Below are positions 32,731-43,297 of a stretch of 64,000 bases of DNA, one piece after another; position 1 is the first letter of the stretch, and each line of letters starts with the position of its first letter. The position numbers and the translations under genes are program-made. Source of the DNA: Effrenium voratum. Lineage: Eukaryota; Sar; Dinophyceae; Suessiales; Symbiodiniaceae. The notes below the pieces were generated by a model. That model was not told the DNA's origin and did not search any database. It worked only from the letters and a program-made list of their open reading frames with translations. The DNA lies in contig CAUJNA010001613.1 of assembly GCA_963377175.1 (NCBI GenBank), forward strand, positions 436,246 through 500,245. The letters run 5' to 3'.

Positions 32731-32861
32731 GGCCGTGGTTGTCAAAACCGTTTTGGTATTCCATTTTGGGACAGGTGAATTCACCACCCATTTTAGGACC
32801 TATTTTAGTTGGGATTGGTTGATGTTCACTGGTGGTATGATTTGGATTTTGACCCATGGCC
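32731..32861 (+). mobile_element. family A element, copy A3
   Basis: Left end GGCCGTGGTTGTCAAAA; right end as reverse complement GGCCATGGGTCAAAA. It shares the interior CCACCCATTTTAGGACCTAT and GATGTTCACTGG with A2, A5 and A7. The flanks (AAAT and ATGT) do not match exactly. A partial repeat of its interior follows at 32868-32905. Confidence 0.75.
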
Positions 32862-33139
32862 ATGTGAATTCCACCCATTTTAGTTGGGATTGGTTGATGT
32901 TTTAGTGGTTGGATTGAATCGGATGTTCACTGGGGGCTAACCGGGTTTTTGAGCCACCGCTCCGCTTCGAGCTGACCCATGGAGCCAGGCAGAGGCTCGC
33001 CGCCCGAAGCCTTCAGGCGGAGGGGTCGGAGGGGTCGACCTTCAAAGCCTCGCGAAACGAGAAACGTGGAACCTTCGTTGCATGTTCCGGATGCGAAGTT
33101 GACATGTGCATTCAATTCCCTGCCGGAAGACAACTTCTA

Positions 33140-33275
33140 AATGTTGCACCTTGCTGAGTTTTAGATGTTCAGACTCTTGAAGCTTGAACTTTTTTTTTGT
33201 CCGTTCCAGATCTTCAGACTCTTGAAGCTTGAACCTTCTTTTTTTTGGGGGCCACTCAGGAAGTGAGATGTAGGT
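33140..33275 (+). repeat. family F copy with local duplication
   Basis: TTCAGACTCTTGAAGCTTGAAC occurs twice (about 33169 and 33213), followed by GGCCACTCAGGAAGTGAG, the family F end. Confidence 0.6.
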
Positions 33276-33543
33276 CCTCAAAAGAGGGGATTTTGGCTGG
33301 TTATACAAGGAAACTAAAAGGAAACCAGCTATTTGGGTATGGGTCAAAATTCAACCACCATGGACCAGGTTAGATCCACGTTTCCATGTACCGGAGTTCC
33401 CATTTTGGGGTTACCATATTTTTGACCTGCCGTTTGGAGGGAAGCACCCTCCTCTGCTCCCAGCGAAAGCCTTGCGCTAGGCTGGGTTCCGATGACTCCG
33501 GCGAGTGAGGCGATCTGTCTTTCTGCGGGCTGTCAACTAATAT

Positions 33544-33650
33544 GGCTGTGGTTGTCAAAAATAGGGTAACCCCAAAATGGCTTGCCCTGGTAAATGGAAA
33601 CATTGACTAAAACCTGCGATCCCCTGGTGGTTTAATTTTGACCCATACCC
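33544..33650 (+). mobile_element. family A element, copy A4
   Basis: Left end GGCTGTGGTTGTCAAAA; right end as reverse complement GGGTATGGGTCAAAA. Flanked by ATAT (33540-33543 and 33651-33654). The interior CTGGTAAATGGAAACATTGA and CCCCTGGTGGTTT match A8. An open frame upstream (ESLALGWVPMTPASEAICLS...) runs into its left end. Confidence 0.85.
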
Positions 33651-33659
33651 ATATTGAGC

Positions 33660-34485
33660 CCTTTTTGGACGGTACCTTTTTGGACAAGTCACTCTTTGAG
33701 TTCCTGGACTGCAAACCTTTGGGAAGACAGTTTTAGCGGTAAATGGAGAGGTTGGACTGTTTTGGGCATTTCCCTTTGTGTTGAAGCTGGTTCTGCACAG
33801 AAAAAAGGGAAACCTCATGAGTAAGGCGTGGAAAGTGTTCCCTTTTTTTCATGACCATCAATGGCATTGCTTGATGACTTGTTGCCTTTCCATTGCTCAC
33901 TGGATTGGCCTTGCAACATGACGGTCAATGTGTAAGTTGCCTTGTTGAACTGCCGGCTTGATCTGCTACCGTGCTGGAAGGGACAGGCGCAAATATCAGA
34001 GACACACCTCCAGTGTTGCATGGACCCAGCGTCAGCCCAGTCTCCTCTTGCAGCGTTGTACTTTTGGACTGTCAGTCCAAGCTGAAGCTCTAGATGAACT
34101 TGGTGCAACTGTCCAGTTTGGACAAAACATGCTAACTTTATACTTAGCCCCTCCATGTTCAAGCTGCGAATGGTTTTGTTTGCCAGGCAAACCTTGAAGG
34201 CGAAGTCTGGTAGGATGCACCATGCCAATTTCTGTGGAAACCAACACAGTTGCGGTTTTGGTATTCCCACCGCCCTAAGCCCCGGTGCCTGCTTGAGAGG
34301 GCCGTTGGGGGTTGTCAGGGTTGGGTGGACTCGTGCCAGAGTGGCCAACAGGCATGACGTATTTGGCCTTAGCTGGCTGGTAATTGCCCGTTTCTGAAAC
34401 GAATGATCTCGACCTTTCAACCAAGCCCACAAGGACAAGAGCCATATTCATCAATGAAATGCTCTAATAAAAGTGAGATTCAGTA
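33660..34485. other. no supported gene
   Basis: A 207-codon minus frame (33815-34438) is open, but the + strand is also open across parts and no motif is recognised. I do not accept it. Confidence 0.35.
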
Positions 34486-34539
34486 ATGTATGAACTTCGA
34501 ACAACATTAAACCAGATTAACAGTAAGTGTATGATATGT

Positions 34540-34671
34540 CCTGCGCTTAAACCATTCCTACAAACCAGTGCCGATGTGCCAGGGGGAGTCAAAGCCTCTT
34601 GGCAGCATTGCCTCGAAGAGGACTCGTTGACCTCGGCGAAGGTGTGGCGTTTTTGGGAGACAGGGCAACTT
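34540..34671 (+). CDS. exon-like block ending at element A5
   Basis: One + frame reads SADVPGGVKASWQHCLEEDS and LTSAKVWRFWETGQL, then enters the left end of the family A element. It is protein-like with balanced residues. No domain recognised. Confidence 0.4.
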
Positions 34672-34786
34672 GGCTGTGGGTCAAAACCAATGGTACCATT
34701 TTTGGGTAGGTGCACCACCCATTTTAGAATCTATTTTAGTGGGGATTGGGATGTTCACGGGGGGTATGGGATTTTGACCCACGACC
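34672..34786 (+). mobile_element. family A element, copy A5
   Basis: Left end GGCTGTGGGTCAAAACC; right end as reverse complement GGTCGTGGGTCAAAATCC. Flanked by ACTT (34668-34671 and 34787-34790). It matches A7 closely through the interior. Confidence 0.9.
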
Positions 34787-34789
34787 ACT

Positions 34790-35230
34790 TGATTGGCATC
34801 ACCTTCACGTTGCGCAGTTCTGCAGTTCTGCAGCAATGAGCAATTGCAGGTCACATCTGACAAGGCATGTTTCATTGGAAGCCATTAGATTGCGCGTTGT
34901 CGTATCACGAGTCAGCACAAGAGCCAGGTGCTTTGCTTCAGCTTTGCAGTATAAATCTTTGGATGATTGATCAGCTATTCCCGCAACTCATCAACGTCTG
35001 GGCAAATTGCAGCGAAGGCACTAGGGTGTTTGCGACGTGTGCCCTTTGTAATTACCAATTTGCCCAGGTCAACATCCAATCCCTTCAATCAAGCACCTGC
35101 CCCAAGAAACGTGACCAGACCCTAGTATATACTTAGGCCACATGTTCAAGAGCAGATGCAACTGATGGCTAATCTCCTTGTGCATCATCCCACGGCACTG
35201 CCCGCTGATCTTAGTTTCCATGGCCCTGGC
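34790..35230. other. open but unresolved
   Basis: Two overlapping frames are protein-like at 34860-35136 (one reads MIDQLFPQLINVWANCSEGT). I cannot choose between them. A short CTGCAGTTCTGCAG repeat lies at 34821-34835. Confidence 0.25.
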
Positions 35231-35239
35231 GCCGCCATG

Positions 35240-35440
35240 CCATTTGATCAGCGCGCCGCCCCCCTCTCCGCCGTGGAGCAGACGCGCGGCTCCGCGCCGT
35301 CATCGAGACGCACGCCGCGGCGCCTTTCGCTGGAGCGCGGCGGGGCTCACTGGCTTGGTCCTAGGGCGAGGGAGTCGATGCAGACGACGGGCGGGCGAGT
35401 TCTTTGAAGAGCTCGAGGACCTGGGCATGTTTCTTGCGAT
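35240..35440 (+). CDS. exon-like GC-rich block(s)
   Basis: The GC content rises sharply. One frame contains AGEFFEELEDLGMFLAM (about 35393-35443), another RTPRRLSLERGG (35310-35345), which suggests either two exons or a frame break. Function unknown. Confidence 0.3.
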
Positions 35441-35647
35441 GCATCAAGTTGTTGCATGGGAATTTTACCCTATACTGTTGCCAGTTTGCATCCTTTTGCC
35501 TATAGTTTTAACATCAGTTTGCACCGGCCTGCATCATGGGGCAACCATTTGCATCAATTTGCCAAGTGTTTCGTCGGTGTTGTATCATTCGATCGTGCTT
35601 TTGGTCATGTTTTGGTCTCTGCTAGAGGCGAAAGATATCTTTGAGCC

Positions 35648-35812
35648 ATGTACGCGTTTTCCCGGGCGAGGCTCGTGTGGTCTCCCGGAGACTTGCCGCA
35701 GAAGCGGCTCTTCGCCTCGGTCACCGCGGACGAGGTGCGCCGTGGCCTGCGCGACGGACAGCGGAAAGCGGTGCCGCAGCTTCGGGCGCTGGACAGCCAC
35801 TCGACGGGCTGA
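35648..35812 (+). CDS. 54-codon exon or small ORF, unknown protein
   Basis: Begins ATG and reads YAFSRARLVWSPGDLPQKRL, FASVTADEVRRGLRDGQRKA and VPQLRALDSHSTG to TGA. It has GC-rich codons and charged helical composition, and is better than the overlapping longer frame (35178-35867), which is a shifted shadow. It may be an exon of the same unit as 35240-35440. Confidence 0.35.
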   Translation: MYAFSRARLVWSPGDLPQKRLFASVTADEVRRGLRDGQRKAVPQLRALDSHSTG

Positions 35813-35924
35813 AAGTTCGGCTTGGCCCGGGCGCAGGGTTTTCTTGGGGACCCCAGCCATGTGGTGAGGTTTTAAGGTTTTGGTTCTTGAGGTTTTTAGG
35901 TTTTTTTGTTGTTGAGGTTTTTCT

Positions 35925-36005
35925 GGGTTTTGAGTTGGTTTAGTGGGGGTTCCATTTAAGCCAATAGAAGTTGAGCTTTTAGCAGGGGATGTCTGGACAG
36001 TCCAG
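35925..36005 (+). repeat. dispersed repeat family E, copy 3
   Basis: GTGGGGGTTCCATTTAAGCC, GAGCTTTTAGCAGGGGATGT and GGACAGTCCAG match the E landmarks. Confidence 0.65.
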
Positions 36006-36009
36006 ACTT

Positions 36010-37540
36010 CAGAAACCTCCATGGTAGACAAAGCAAAGGATGTTTGGATGACGAGTTACGGGACGACTCACATGCAAAGCAAAAACAGCACAGCAAAGAC
36101 GCAGCCAAGCCAAGACGTAGCAGACCAAAGGCGTAGCAAAGCGGTGACATAGCAAAGCAAAGACAAAGGAGAGCAAAGGCAAATCTCGTTGTTGCTAGTG
36201 CGGCGCAGATTTCGTGGCAGGCGCAGTACGTTGTGAGTATAGTGGTCGGTTTTTTCGGCCTGGAAGCTGTAACATACCGTAAGCGTAAGGTCCAAAAAGA
36301 CAATCACTGGCCGGCCAAGACGAATTACTTATTTCCTTTTTGACCTTACAGCACTTTGGCCCCAGCTGATTTTTTTTGGGCGGGCACCCCGCAGCGTTTT
36401 GAGGCCTGGAAGCTCTGAAAATTCTGTAAGGACCAAATGAAAAGCAAATCGTGGCAGCCCGTAGAGCTCTACGGCTCGAACTGGTTTGTCTTTGCAAAGG
36501 CCCACAGTCCTGGATGGGTTGCACTGGCTTTAGATTGGTTTTTCTTGTGTTTTTTTTCCCGGGCATCGGTTTTTCCAAAAGGTCACCGGCGAGCCAAAGG
36601 GGGGCCCCACTGGTGGCACTAAAGTATCCCACAGCATGGCTCTCAGGCATCAAGCTGCCGAAGGACCTTTCGGAGCCGGACGACCAGAAGGTGCTGAACG
36701 TTTTTCCTCATGAGCCTTGGGCAGAAAGTTTCAATCAAATTCCTGGACTTTAGACATCTTTAGACTTAAGTGGCAAACAACAAGTTTGGACTTTTTTTGG
36801 CCAAACCACTCAGGAAGTGAGAAATCGTTTGTTTTTTTCTTCCCTTTCTCTCCCCGCTTTTTCTCCAAAATGTCATATTGTGTCCTACTGAAAACGTTGA
36901 CCTTTTAAAAAAGGCACCAAGTGTTTGTTCCACTATGGTTTACTGGGTAGTTTGGGAAACTTTGGAGGAGTCCAAGATTCTGATCAGGGGTGGTTTTTGT
37001 TGTGAGGAGTTCCGAATGTTTGTGAAATTTATTGGAGAAGTAGTATGATAAGTATAGTCCTCCGTATTACTGTTGATAATAGTGTTAGATAGTTGGTCTG
37101 AACTGTATGGAAGGTTACTGTTTAACTCTTTGATGTGGTGACTAGGAAGGTGCTGGACCGATGACAAGTGGATGTTTATCCATTTCAATGCTAACTGTCG
37201 TTGGGTTGGGACCGTTGTTTCAAGTCGACTTGGGTGGACGAGAAATCTGCGGAGCTTCTGCCAGTTTTTGAGCCCCCGGGTGTCTGTCAGAGCCGTGATC
37301 CCTGATGTTTTCCACACGACTACGCGAGGATCTCCCACTTCAAAGAAAGCCACACATCAGGCGCCGAGGTGGCACGATATTCAGAGGAATAGATCGCCCA
37401 AAGCCTGCAAAGGTCCGCAAGTCTGGCAATGTGCGTCTGATAGGGGGTTGCTGGGCAGAGCGCAAAACCGGAGTGGCCGGCTCTAAGAGCGTCATGGCAG
37501 CTGTTCGTCCGAGAGCTGTTCTGCACTCTGTTGTCCCCTT
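36010..37540. other. no supported gene; family F copy at 36745-36830
   Basis: AGCAAAG repeats lie at 36025-36180 (GCAAAG/GTAGCAAAGC motifs). The family F end GGCCAAACCACTCAGGAAGTGAG is at 36808-36830. Frames here are unremarkable. 37340-37500 may hold an upstream exon of the next gene, but I cannot place it. Confidence 0.3.
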
Positions 37541-37542
37541 AG

Positions 37543-38841
37543 GCACCATCTAAGAAACCCAACGGAATGATTCGATTCCCCTGTAAATTGCAAGAAACAA
37601 TGGTTTCAACCATGGTGCCCAAGTGGTGCGAAATGGATTTCGCAACCCCACAGTACTTCCGTTGTGTCTTACAGCAACCTCACGGCTCTGGGAGATGTTT
37701 TGCCCTGACACCGGCAGGCGAAGCCAATCAGCTTACGGTAGCATACCAGTTTGGGGAATGGGGGCCTTACGACAATGTGCAGATCGAGCCTGGAACCCAG
37801 TAGGAGGAATGTGAGGACTTCTCTCTCTCTCCCTCTAATTGTTTAGGCTTTTTGTGGGGTGCAGGATCCAGGGTTCGTTGTGCCCTTGCTCGTCGCGCAC
37901 CAACGCCGCGGCACGCTGGATGACATCGACTTCCTCTTGGGCGGCTCTGCTCTCAATATGCTCGCAGAACAGACGCCTATTGTGGAGAACGCGCAGTATC
38001 TCACGCAGAAGTGTCCTGCATCTTGCTGAACCGGCAATGTTTTGTGGATCTCTGTGTGTGTGTGTGTGTGTTTGCATGTGTCTGTTGCTTTTTGCTGGTA
38101 GCGTCCGAAGGTGGTTTTAAGGGAGCCTACCTTTACTTTACTTTGATACATAGAGATATCCCCTTGCGACCTCTGCAAAGCAAAGCGTGAGAGCCTGACA
38201 CTGGCTTGGGTTGAGATGAATTCCGTTCAAAGCTCCCCAAGGTGACTGGCGTCATCGTCTTGGCCAGACACAGGCAGTACACCTGCAATTATGCTTACAT
38301 TGGATTTCAATTCGAACGTTTAATGACCGGGCATGGCCCTTTTGAGGAGCAGGACCTTACAAAGACTCGCAGTCTGCGGATCATACGCGTGGGGCACTTT
38401 CGAGTGTTGGTGTGTGCTGATGTGGATGCTGTAGATGCGGAGGGCAAGCCGGTGGAGATGAAAACTGGCAACCCACACTTTTTCGGCATGCAGGCGAGCC
38501 GTGATGCACATAGTAGATGTTGATTTGTGTTGCTTTACAGAAGATGGACCTACCGCCCCTAGCCTATGTTTGTCTTTTGTGTGACAAGGATTCAAGGACC
38601 ATCCGCTGTCCTTGGGGAAACATGGCAGAATCGTTGTAACACTTCCAAATACACACATGGAATCTGAACGAGGTGCCCTGTTGGAGGAAACACGGTCTTC
38701 CATATTTGTTTTTGGTATGCTTAGGTCATCCTGCAGATGCTTTCAAACGGTTCCCAATCGCTGATCAGCGGTGGGGTGGACAGACGACGATTTCCACCGC
38801 GGCTGATGGAAATAAATCGCATCCCTTTGGAGGACACTTGA
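37543..38841 (+). CDS. DXO/RAI1-family decapping and 5'-3' exoribonuclease-like protein (multi-exon, partial)
   Basis: Four exons are visible. Exon 1 (37543-37800) follows a pyrimidine-rich CCCCTTAG and reads APSKKPNGMIRFPC... to ...YDNVQIEPGTQ. Exon 2 (37865 to about 38020) has DDIDFLLGGSALNMLAEQ. Exon 3 (about 38239-38493) has VIVLARHRQYTCNYAYIGFQ, FERLMTG, then HFRVLVCADVDAVD and VEMKTG. Exon 4 (38725-38841) reads VILQMLSNGSQSLISGG... to TGA. GFQFE, DVD and EMK match motifs II, III and IV (GxxxE, ExD, ExK) of the DXO/RAI1 nucleases, which remove faulty caps and degrade RNA using metals held by these residues. Motif III has Asp where Glu is usual. The exon 3-4 intron is GC-AG, phase 0. The exon 1-2 and 2-3 borders are unsettled and upstream exons are missing. 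Confidence 0.7.
38494..38724 (+). other. GC-AG intron of the DXO-like gene
   Basis: The exon ends ...FFGMQ at CAG (38493). The intron starts GCGAGC and ends TTTTTGGTATGCTTAG. The join keeps phase 0 and gives FFGMQVILQMLSNGS, the continuity expected in this family. GC donors are common in dinoflagellates. Confidence 0.65.
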
Positions 38842-38844
38842 GGC

Positions 38845-39385
38845 GACTCAAAGGCTCAGAGGTCTCAAGCTGGAGGGGGCATACTGTTACTAAACCAAGC
38901 CAACCCCAACTTCGCTGTTCTTGGCATGTTTTTTTTGTTTTTGTTGTTTGGTTCTGTTTATTTTTACTGGGGGTCTGCAAAAAACACAGTTTTAGCATCG
39001 CGCTTTTGAGCCCTTGTGAGTTTACCAGTGCTTGCGAGTTCAAGTAAGCCTTCTTGAGCTGACTGTTATTTCGTTTAGCGCTGTATGAGTGTTGCGCGGC
39101 TGTTTCAGGGAGCACACGCACACGTGTGCATAGTCCATGCATTTGATGGGCCCCCCTTTTTGCATTGCCCTTGTCCAAGAAACGCAAGCAGCTTTTTCAA
39201 ATGGATGGGGGTGTTCCAAGACCATTCCACTGGCATGATTCTGCCTACTAAATATTGAGCGCACATGGGCGGTAAAACGAGCACATGAAGGTCCTCTGCT
39301 TGGAGATCCGTTTGTGTCAAACTGGGGGAGCCCCAAGATTTTGGGATTTCCTTCTGGCTTCCCTTTAGACCAACCTGAAAAGGGT
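38845..39385. other. no supported gene
   Basis: T-rich stretch at 38925-38965 and pyrimidine-rich acceptor-like sites (GTCTGCAAAAAACACAG, GCTGTTTCAG), but no convincing exon. If the DXO-like gene continued past TGA, it would have to be here. Confidence 0.35.
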
Positions 39386-39387
39386 AG

Positions 39388-39558
39388 CCTGCGCCCAAAA
39401 CGCCCCGCGCAAATTCAATCCCCGAGGAGCTGGTGCAGAGACACTGGGAGGATCTGCAGAAAGCACAGGACAAGATCCTCGAGGGGCTTAGTACTTTGAA
39501 GAGCCATCGAAAGGTCACCGAGCCTTCAGCGAGAAATTTTCGGCGATACAACTTGCTG
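39388..39558 (+). CDS. exon-like helical block interrupted by element B3
   Basis: After GGGTAG (39387) the + strand reads PAPKTPRANSIPEELVQRHW, EDLQKAQDKILEGLSTLKSH and ...TEPSARNFRRYNLL, reaching the GT inside the left repeat of B3. Reading on after the AG in the right repeat of B3 (39677) gives QDKVSSSTRC in the same frame. The charged, Leu-rich pattern suggests a helix or coiled coil. No family recognised. It is not evidently part of the DXO-like gene. Confidence 0.5.
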
Positions 39559-39680
39559 GTTTGATAGGGGAATGAAGAATGGAATGGCCCGAATTTGAAC
39601 CATCCCATGGTTTTCTTTAAGGGAATCCCGTTCCGGTTCATTCCCAGAATCTTGGCTCATTTCTACTGCGCGCCAGCAAG
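39552..39680 (+). mobile_element. family B introner-like element, copy B3
   Basis: Left end CTTGCTGGT; right end GCGCCAGCAAG. Flanked by ACAA (39548-39551 and 39681-39684). GT (39559) and AG (39676) lie in the two terminal repeats. Splicing there would leave 15 extra bases (7 + 4 + 4-bp duplication), a multiple of three. Confidence 0.8.
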
Positions 39681-39699
39681 ACAAGGTCTCCAGTTCTAC

Positions 39700-40190
39700 C
39701 CGTTGTCTTTTTTTTTACGGACGACCCAAGAAAGGGCCAGTTTCCTTTCGGTTTCCGTTTGAAACCACACAAGAAAGGGTACCCTCAAAATGAGACCCCG
39801 TTTGTTGATAGGTTCAATTTGGAATGAGGGTGCTCTTGGCCCTGATGTCAATCATTTCGCTGGAAGCGAATTGAGAAGGGTCCGAGGGTAGCAAGGATCT
39901 GCGAGTATCTTGGGGTGAGCAGCTTGCCTTCAGCATTTACCCTCCCACCAACTAACATGGAAGTGCACAAACCCCTTTTCCAAGAGGCTGTGCCATGCTT
40001 TGGTACCCCTTTCATTTATACAGGATTTGCTCACTATACATGATGTTGTCTATGCTGTTGATCCTCTTACTTTCTGGCAAAGGCATACCTGTTCCGCTTG
40101 TTAGGTTTAGTTTCGGCACAAATTTATCTTCATAGTGGCGATTTTTATTTTTTCCGCTCAAGCAAACATGTATAGATGTTGACATATCAA
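39700..40190. other. dispersed GAGGGTACCC/GGTTTCCTTTCGG motif; partial family C end
   Basis: 39728-39800 carries TTTCCTTTCGGTTTCCGTTT and AAGAAAGGGTACCCTCAAAA, shared with 6450-6520 and about 10950-11030. A partial family C end (CCCTCCCACCAACTAACATGG) is near 39941-39961. Confidence 0.5.
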
Positions 40191-40199
40191 CCAAAAATG

Positions 40200-40505
40200 T
40201 GACGTTTCGCGGAAGGTTTGCGGAAGTTTTTTTTTTCCCCCGCGGAAGCTCGCAGAAGGGACCCTTTTGATTTGCACATAGTAGCTTGATTTCGGTTGGG
40301 TGGTAGTTGTGGCCAAGCACGTTTACTAGCAAACCGTACGCACGAATTCCCTCGCGTAAGCTACCTTCCTCAGTTTCCAGAAGCAACTTGCCTGCGGAAG
40401 GCCCGCGGAAGCGCTTGTACAAACTTATGTAGAAACATGTTCGCGGAAGGTACCCTTCACAGCGCGGAAGCTTCGCGGAAGGTTTCGCGGAAGGGTTTGA
40501 TACGT
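40200..40505 (+). repeat. GCGGAAGG cluster, imperfect direct duplication
   Basis: CGCGGAAGG or GCGGAAGC occurs about ten times. The two ends (40203-40270 and 40440-40520) are imperfect copies, each running CGCGGAAGGTT...GCGGAAGCT...GAAGGG...TTTGA. Similar words occur at 15895-15960. The 248-codon frame that starts inside it (40296-41042) is not accepted as a gene. Confidence 0.55.
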
Positions 40506-41043
40506 CAATGCAAATTCAAAGGGAATAAACACCACCACTCATATGAGCAACTAATGGGTAGTCAGGGGCTAACTCCCGAGTTTCCTGCACAACGGGGAGC
40601 CAAAAAAAGAGGGAAGTCAAAACGGGATCGGCATTTGTTTGTCTCAAAATGGGGCAGGCCTCAAAAATCGCTTGTGTCCGTTTGGGTTTGCCTTGAAACC
40701 ATCCTGCAAAGTACCCTTCGCCTCAACGTGCTGCCCCTGAATCTCACCTTTGGGCAGCTGGGGTGTTGGAACATGGAAAACAGCAGCCGTTGGCGACTCA
40801 ATGGGGTACCAACTCGGAAGGACGAACCACAAGGGTACCATCCTAGAAACGACGTCTTTTTGTTGCATGTATCCTCCTTTTTGGCTGTTTTGTTGTTTCT
40901 CTTGTTTTTCTTTTCGGGACACCAGGAGGAAGACCACCATTTTGAGGGTTCCCCCAAAGAAATAAGACACGCATTCAATCCCTGGAGAAGTTCCTGGATC
41001 TCAGGCGGAGTTCCCCTCGACCGTGGACTTTCTGAGTCGTAAG

Positions 41044-41133
41044 ATGCTCCTGGTGCCGCAAAGCGGCGGAGCCGCTGCGCGGAGCGACTTGTTCCCCGAC
41101 AAGAGCGTGGTGGAGGAGTTGTTTCGCACCTGA
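41044..41133 (+). CDS. short exon-like block, unknown protein
   Basis: After CGTAAG the + strand reads MLLVPQSGGAAARSDLFPDK and SVVEELFRT to TGA. GC-rich codons contrast with the flanks. It is likely a terminal or internal exon; the partner exon is unknown. Confidence 0.3.
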   Translation: MLLVPQSGGAAARSDLFPDKSVVEELFRT

Positions 41134-41139
41134 AATTCT

Positions 41140-42000
<861 letters not shown>

Positions 42001-42068
42001 GGATTCTGCGGCGTTGCAGCCATATTTTCCCTCAAGTAGCTGCACCATACTAGAGTGATTATCTCGAC

Positions 42069-42295
42069 ATGATGCCTTGCTGCCCTGATGCTGCTTCGCC
42101 CAGCCTTCGCCTCCAAGAACACAACAACGACATCGACCGCGTTCGAGGAGTCGACCGTCACGGACAATAAATGACAATAAGATGACAATCATGGCTACCA
42201 CAGCAACCAACTTTGCTGCAATTTCAACCTGCTACATTGCTGCGCCAGCCTCCCTGCTTGCAGCTGTCTCGGTTGGGCATCTCATCAATGCTTGA
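42069..42295 (+). pseudogene. broken copy 6 of the small secreted Thr-rich protein gene
   Basis: Array-type 5' flank (GCAACAGGAAGGATTCTGCG... CTCAAGTAGCTGCACCATAC) leads to ATGATG. The next about 20 bp that encode Ser-Leu-Arg-Ser-Ile-Leu are deleted, shifting the frame in the signal peptide. Further on, an in-frame TAA/TGA appears near 42166-42174, where other copies encode the Met/Thr segment. The 3' end (GCTGCGCCAGCC...CATCTCATCAATGCTTGA) and the downstream flank (to about 42370) are still recognisable. It is more diverged than the other copies. Confidence 0.85.
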
Positions 42296-42369
42296 AGGTC
42301 TCCATGAAGCGTTTTCATCCCAAGTCCCACCAGCTTGACGTTGTGCAGTGACACGCGCAGCTGGACTTT

Positions 42370-42900
42370 TAGATGACCGAGTGCGGACGCACCACGGATT
42401 CCGTGGGCTGTTTGAGTGGGGGCTTGGCCATTCGCAGCTGATGTTAGTTGTGTCTGTTGGAGTTGGCCCTTTGACAGGAAGTTTTAGATATTTATTCTAT
42501 AGTGAACGACTTGGCAGGTGAGGCACGAATCTGTTGTGGATGGTCCAACACGGCACCTCGCCAGAATTCGCCTGATGGAGGCAACCGTGCATGCATGAAA
42601 AGAGAGATTCATCGATGTTCCCTCAACGGGGACCACCATGGATACTGACCATCCTGGACATGTTGCTGAGCACATAGGACCCCTGTTTCAGAATATGGCA
42701 CCGTTCCAACACCTTTTTTGGAGGCTTGCGGTTACGTTCGAACAGTTTGTGAGCCGCTCACCTTCTAAGGGGCACTGAGTTGCACAGCGCGGGATCAAAA
42801 GGGGGGAAAGAGCAGTGGCAACACAAAACAAAAAAAAGCGCGCGGCGAGTGGTTCAAGCTTTTCAGAAAAGGCGATAGCTTGGGATATGTGTTCCGTGCC
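42370..42900. other. remains of array 3' flank, then unassigned
   Basis: AGGAAGTTTTAGATATTTAT (about 42476-42495) still resembles the flank of the array units. The rest is not recognised. Confidence 0.4.
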
Positions 42901-42901
42901 T

Positions 42902-43074
42902 GAAGGAAGCACAGCCTGATTTGAAATGCTTTCCGCAGGCCTTGTTCGTTGGTTACATTGGTGAAGAGGTATGTTCCTGCCATGGTACCGTTGAACTTCC
43001 CAAGAACGAGGCACATTTCGGCCAATGTGTTCAGTGTGTCACAGTGGAAAGGCGGTATAACCCCTTCTGCAATA
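42902..43074 (-). CDS. possible exon on the minus strand, unknown protein
   Basis: On the minus strand, after TTATTGCAG, the sequence reads GVIPPFHCDTLNTLAEMCLV, LGKFNGTMAGTYLFTNVTNE and QGLRKAFQIRLCFLQ, ending at CAG followed by GCACGG, a possible GC donor. The + strand is open here too (42921-43124), so the strand is not certain. No domain recognised. Confidence 0.3.
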
Positions 43075-43127
43075 ACAGATGCTGTATAGTGCTTCACGAG
43101 TCAAGCGCATCATTTTGGGATTAAAAA

Positions 43128-43212
43128 CTTCCCCCCCCCCACTTCCCTTCCCCTCCGCCCCCCCTGCCCCCACCCATGTCCCCCCCCCCACCCCCCCCAC
43201 CCCCCCCTCCCC
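43128..43212. repeat. C-rich low-complexity tract
   Basis: Runs of 8-10 C alternate with CCACC, CTCC and CCT. Pro-rich and Gly-rich frames over it are artefacts. Confidence 0.9.
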
Positions 43213-43297
43213 GAGATCTCTGAGGCTCTCAGTGTCCAGCCAGTGGCTCGAGCTAGAGGCGCCGGAGAGGATGCGAATTGGCCAAAGCGACTGGTGG

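Noticed and set aside
33815..34438. 207-codon minus frame
   Set aside because: No motif, partly open + strand, and no splice or start context. It is within what chance can give in 64 kb.
35178..35867. 229-codon + frame
   Set aside because: It is a shifted shadow of better short frames (35240-35440, 35648-35812) and translates GC-rich sequence into Arg/Pro/Ser-rich protein.
40296..41042. 248-codon + frame, among the longest outside simple repeats
   Set aside because: It starts inside the GCGGAAGG repeat cluster, shows no recognisable domain, and competing frames (199 codons on minus) cover the same bases.
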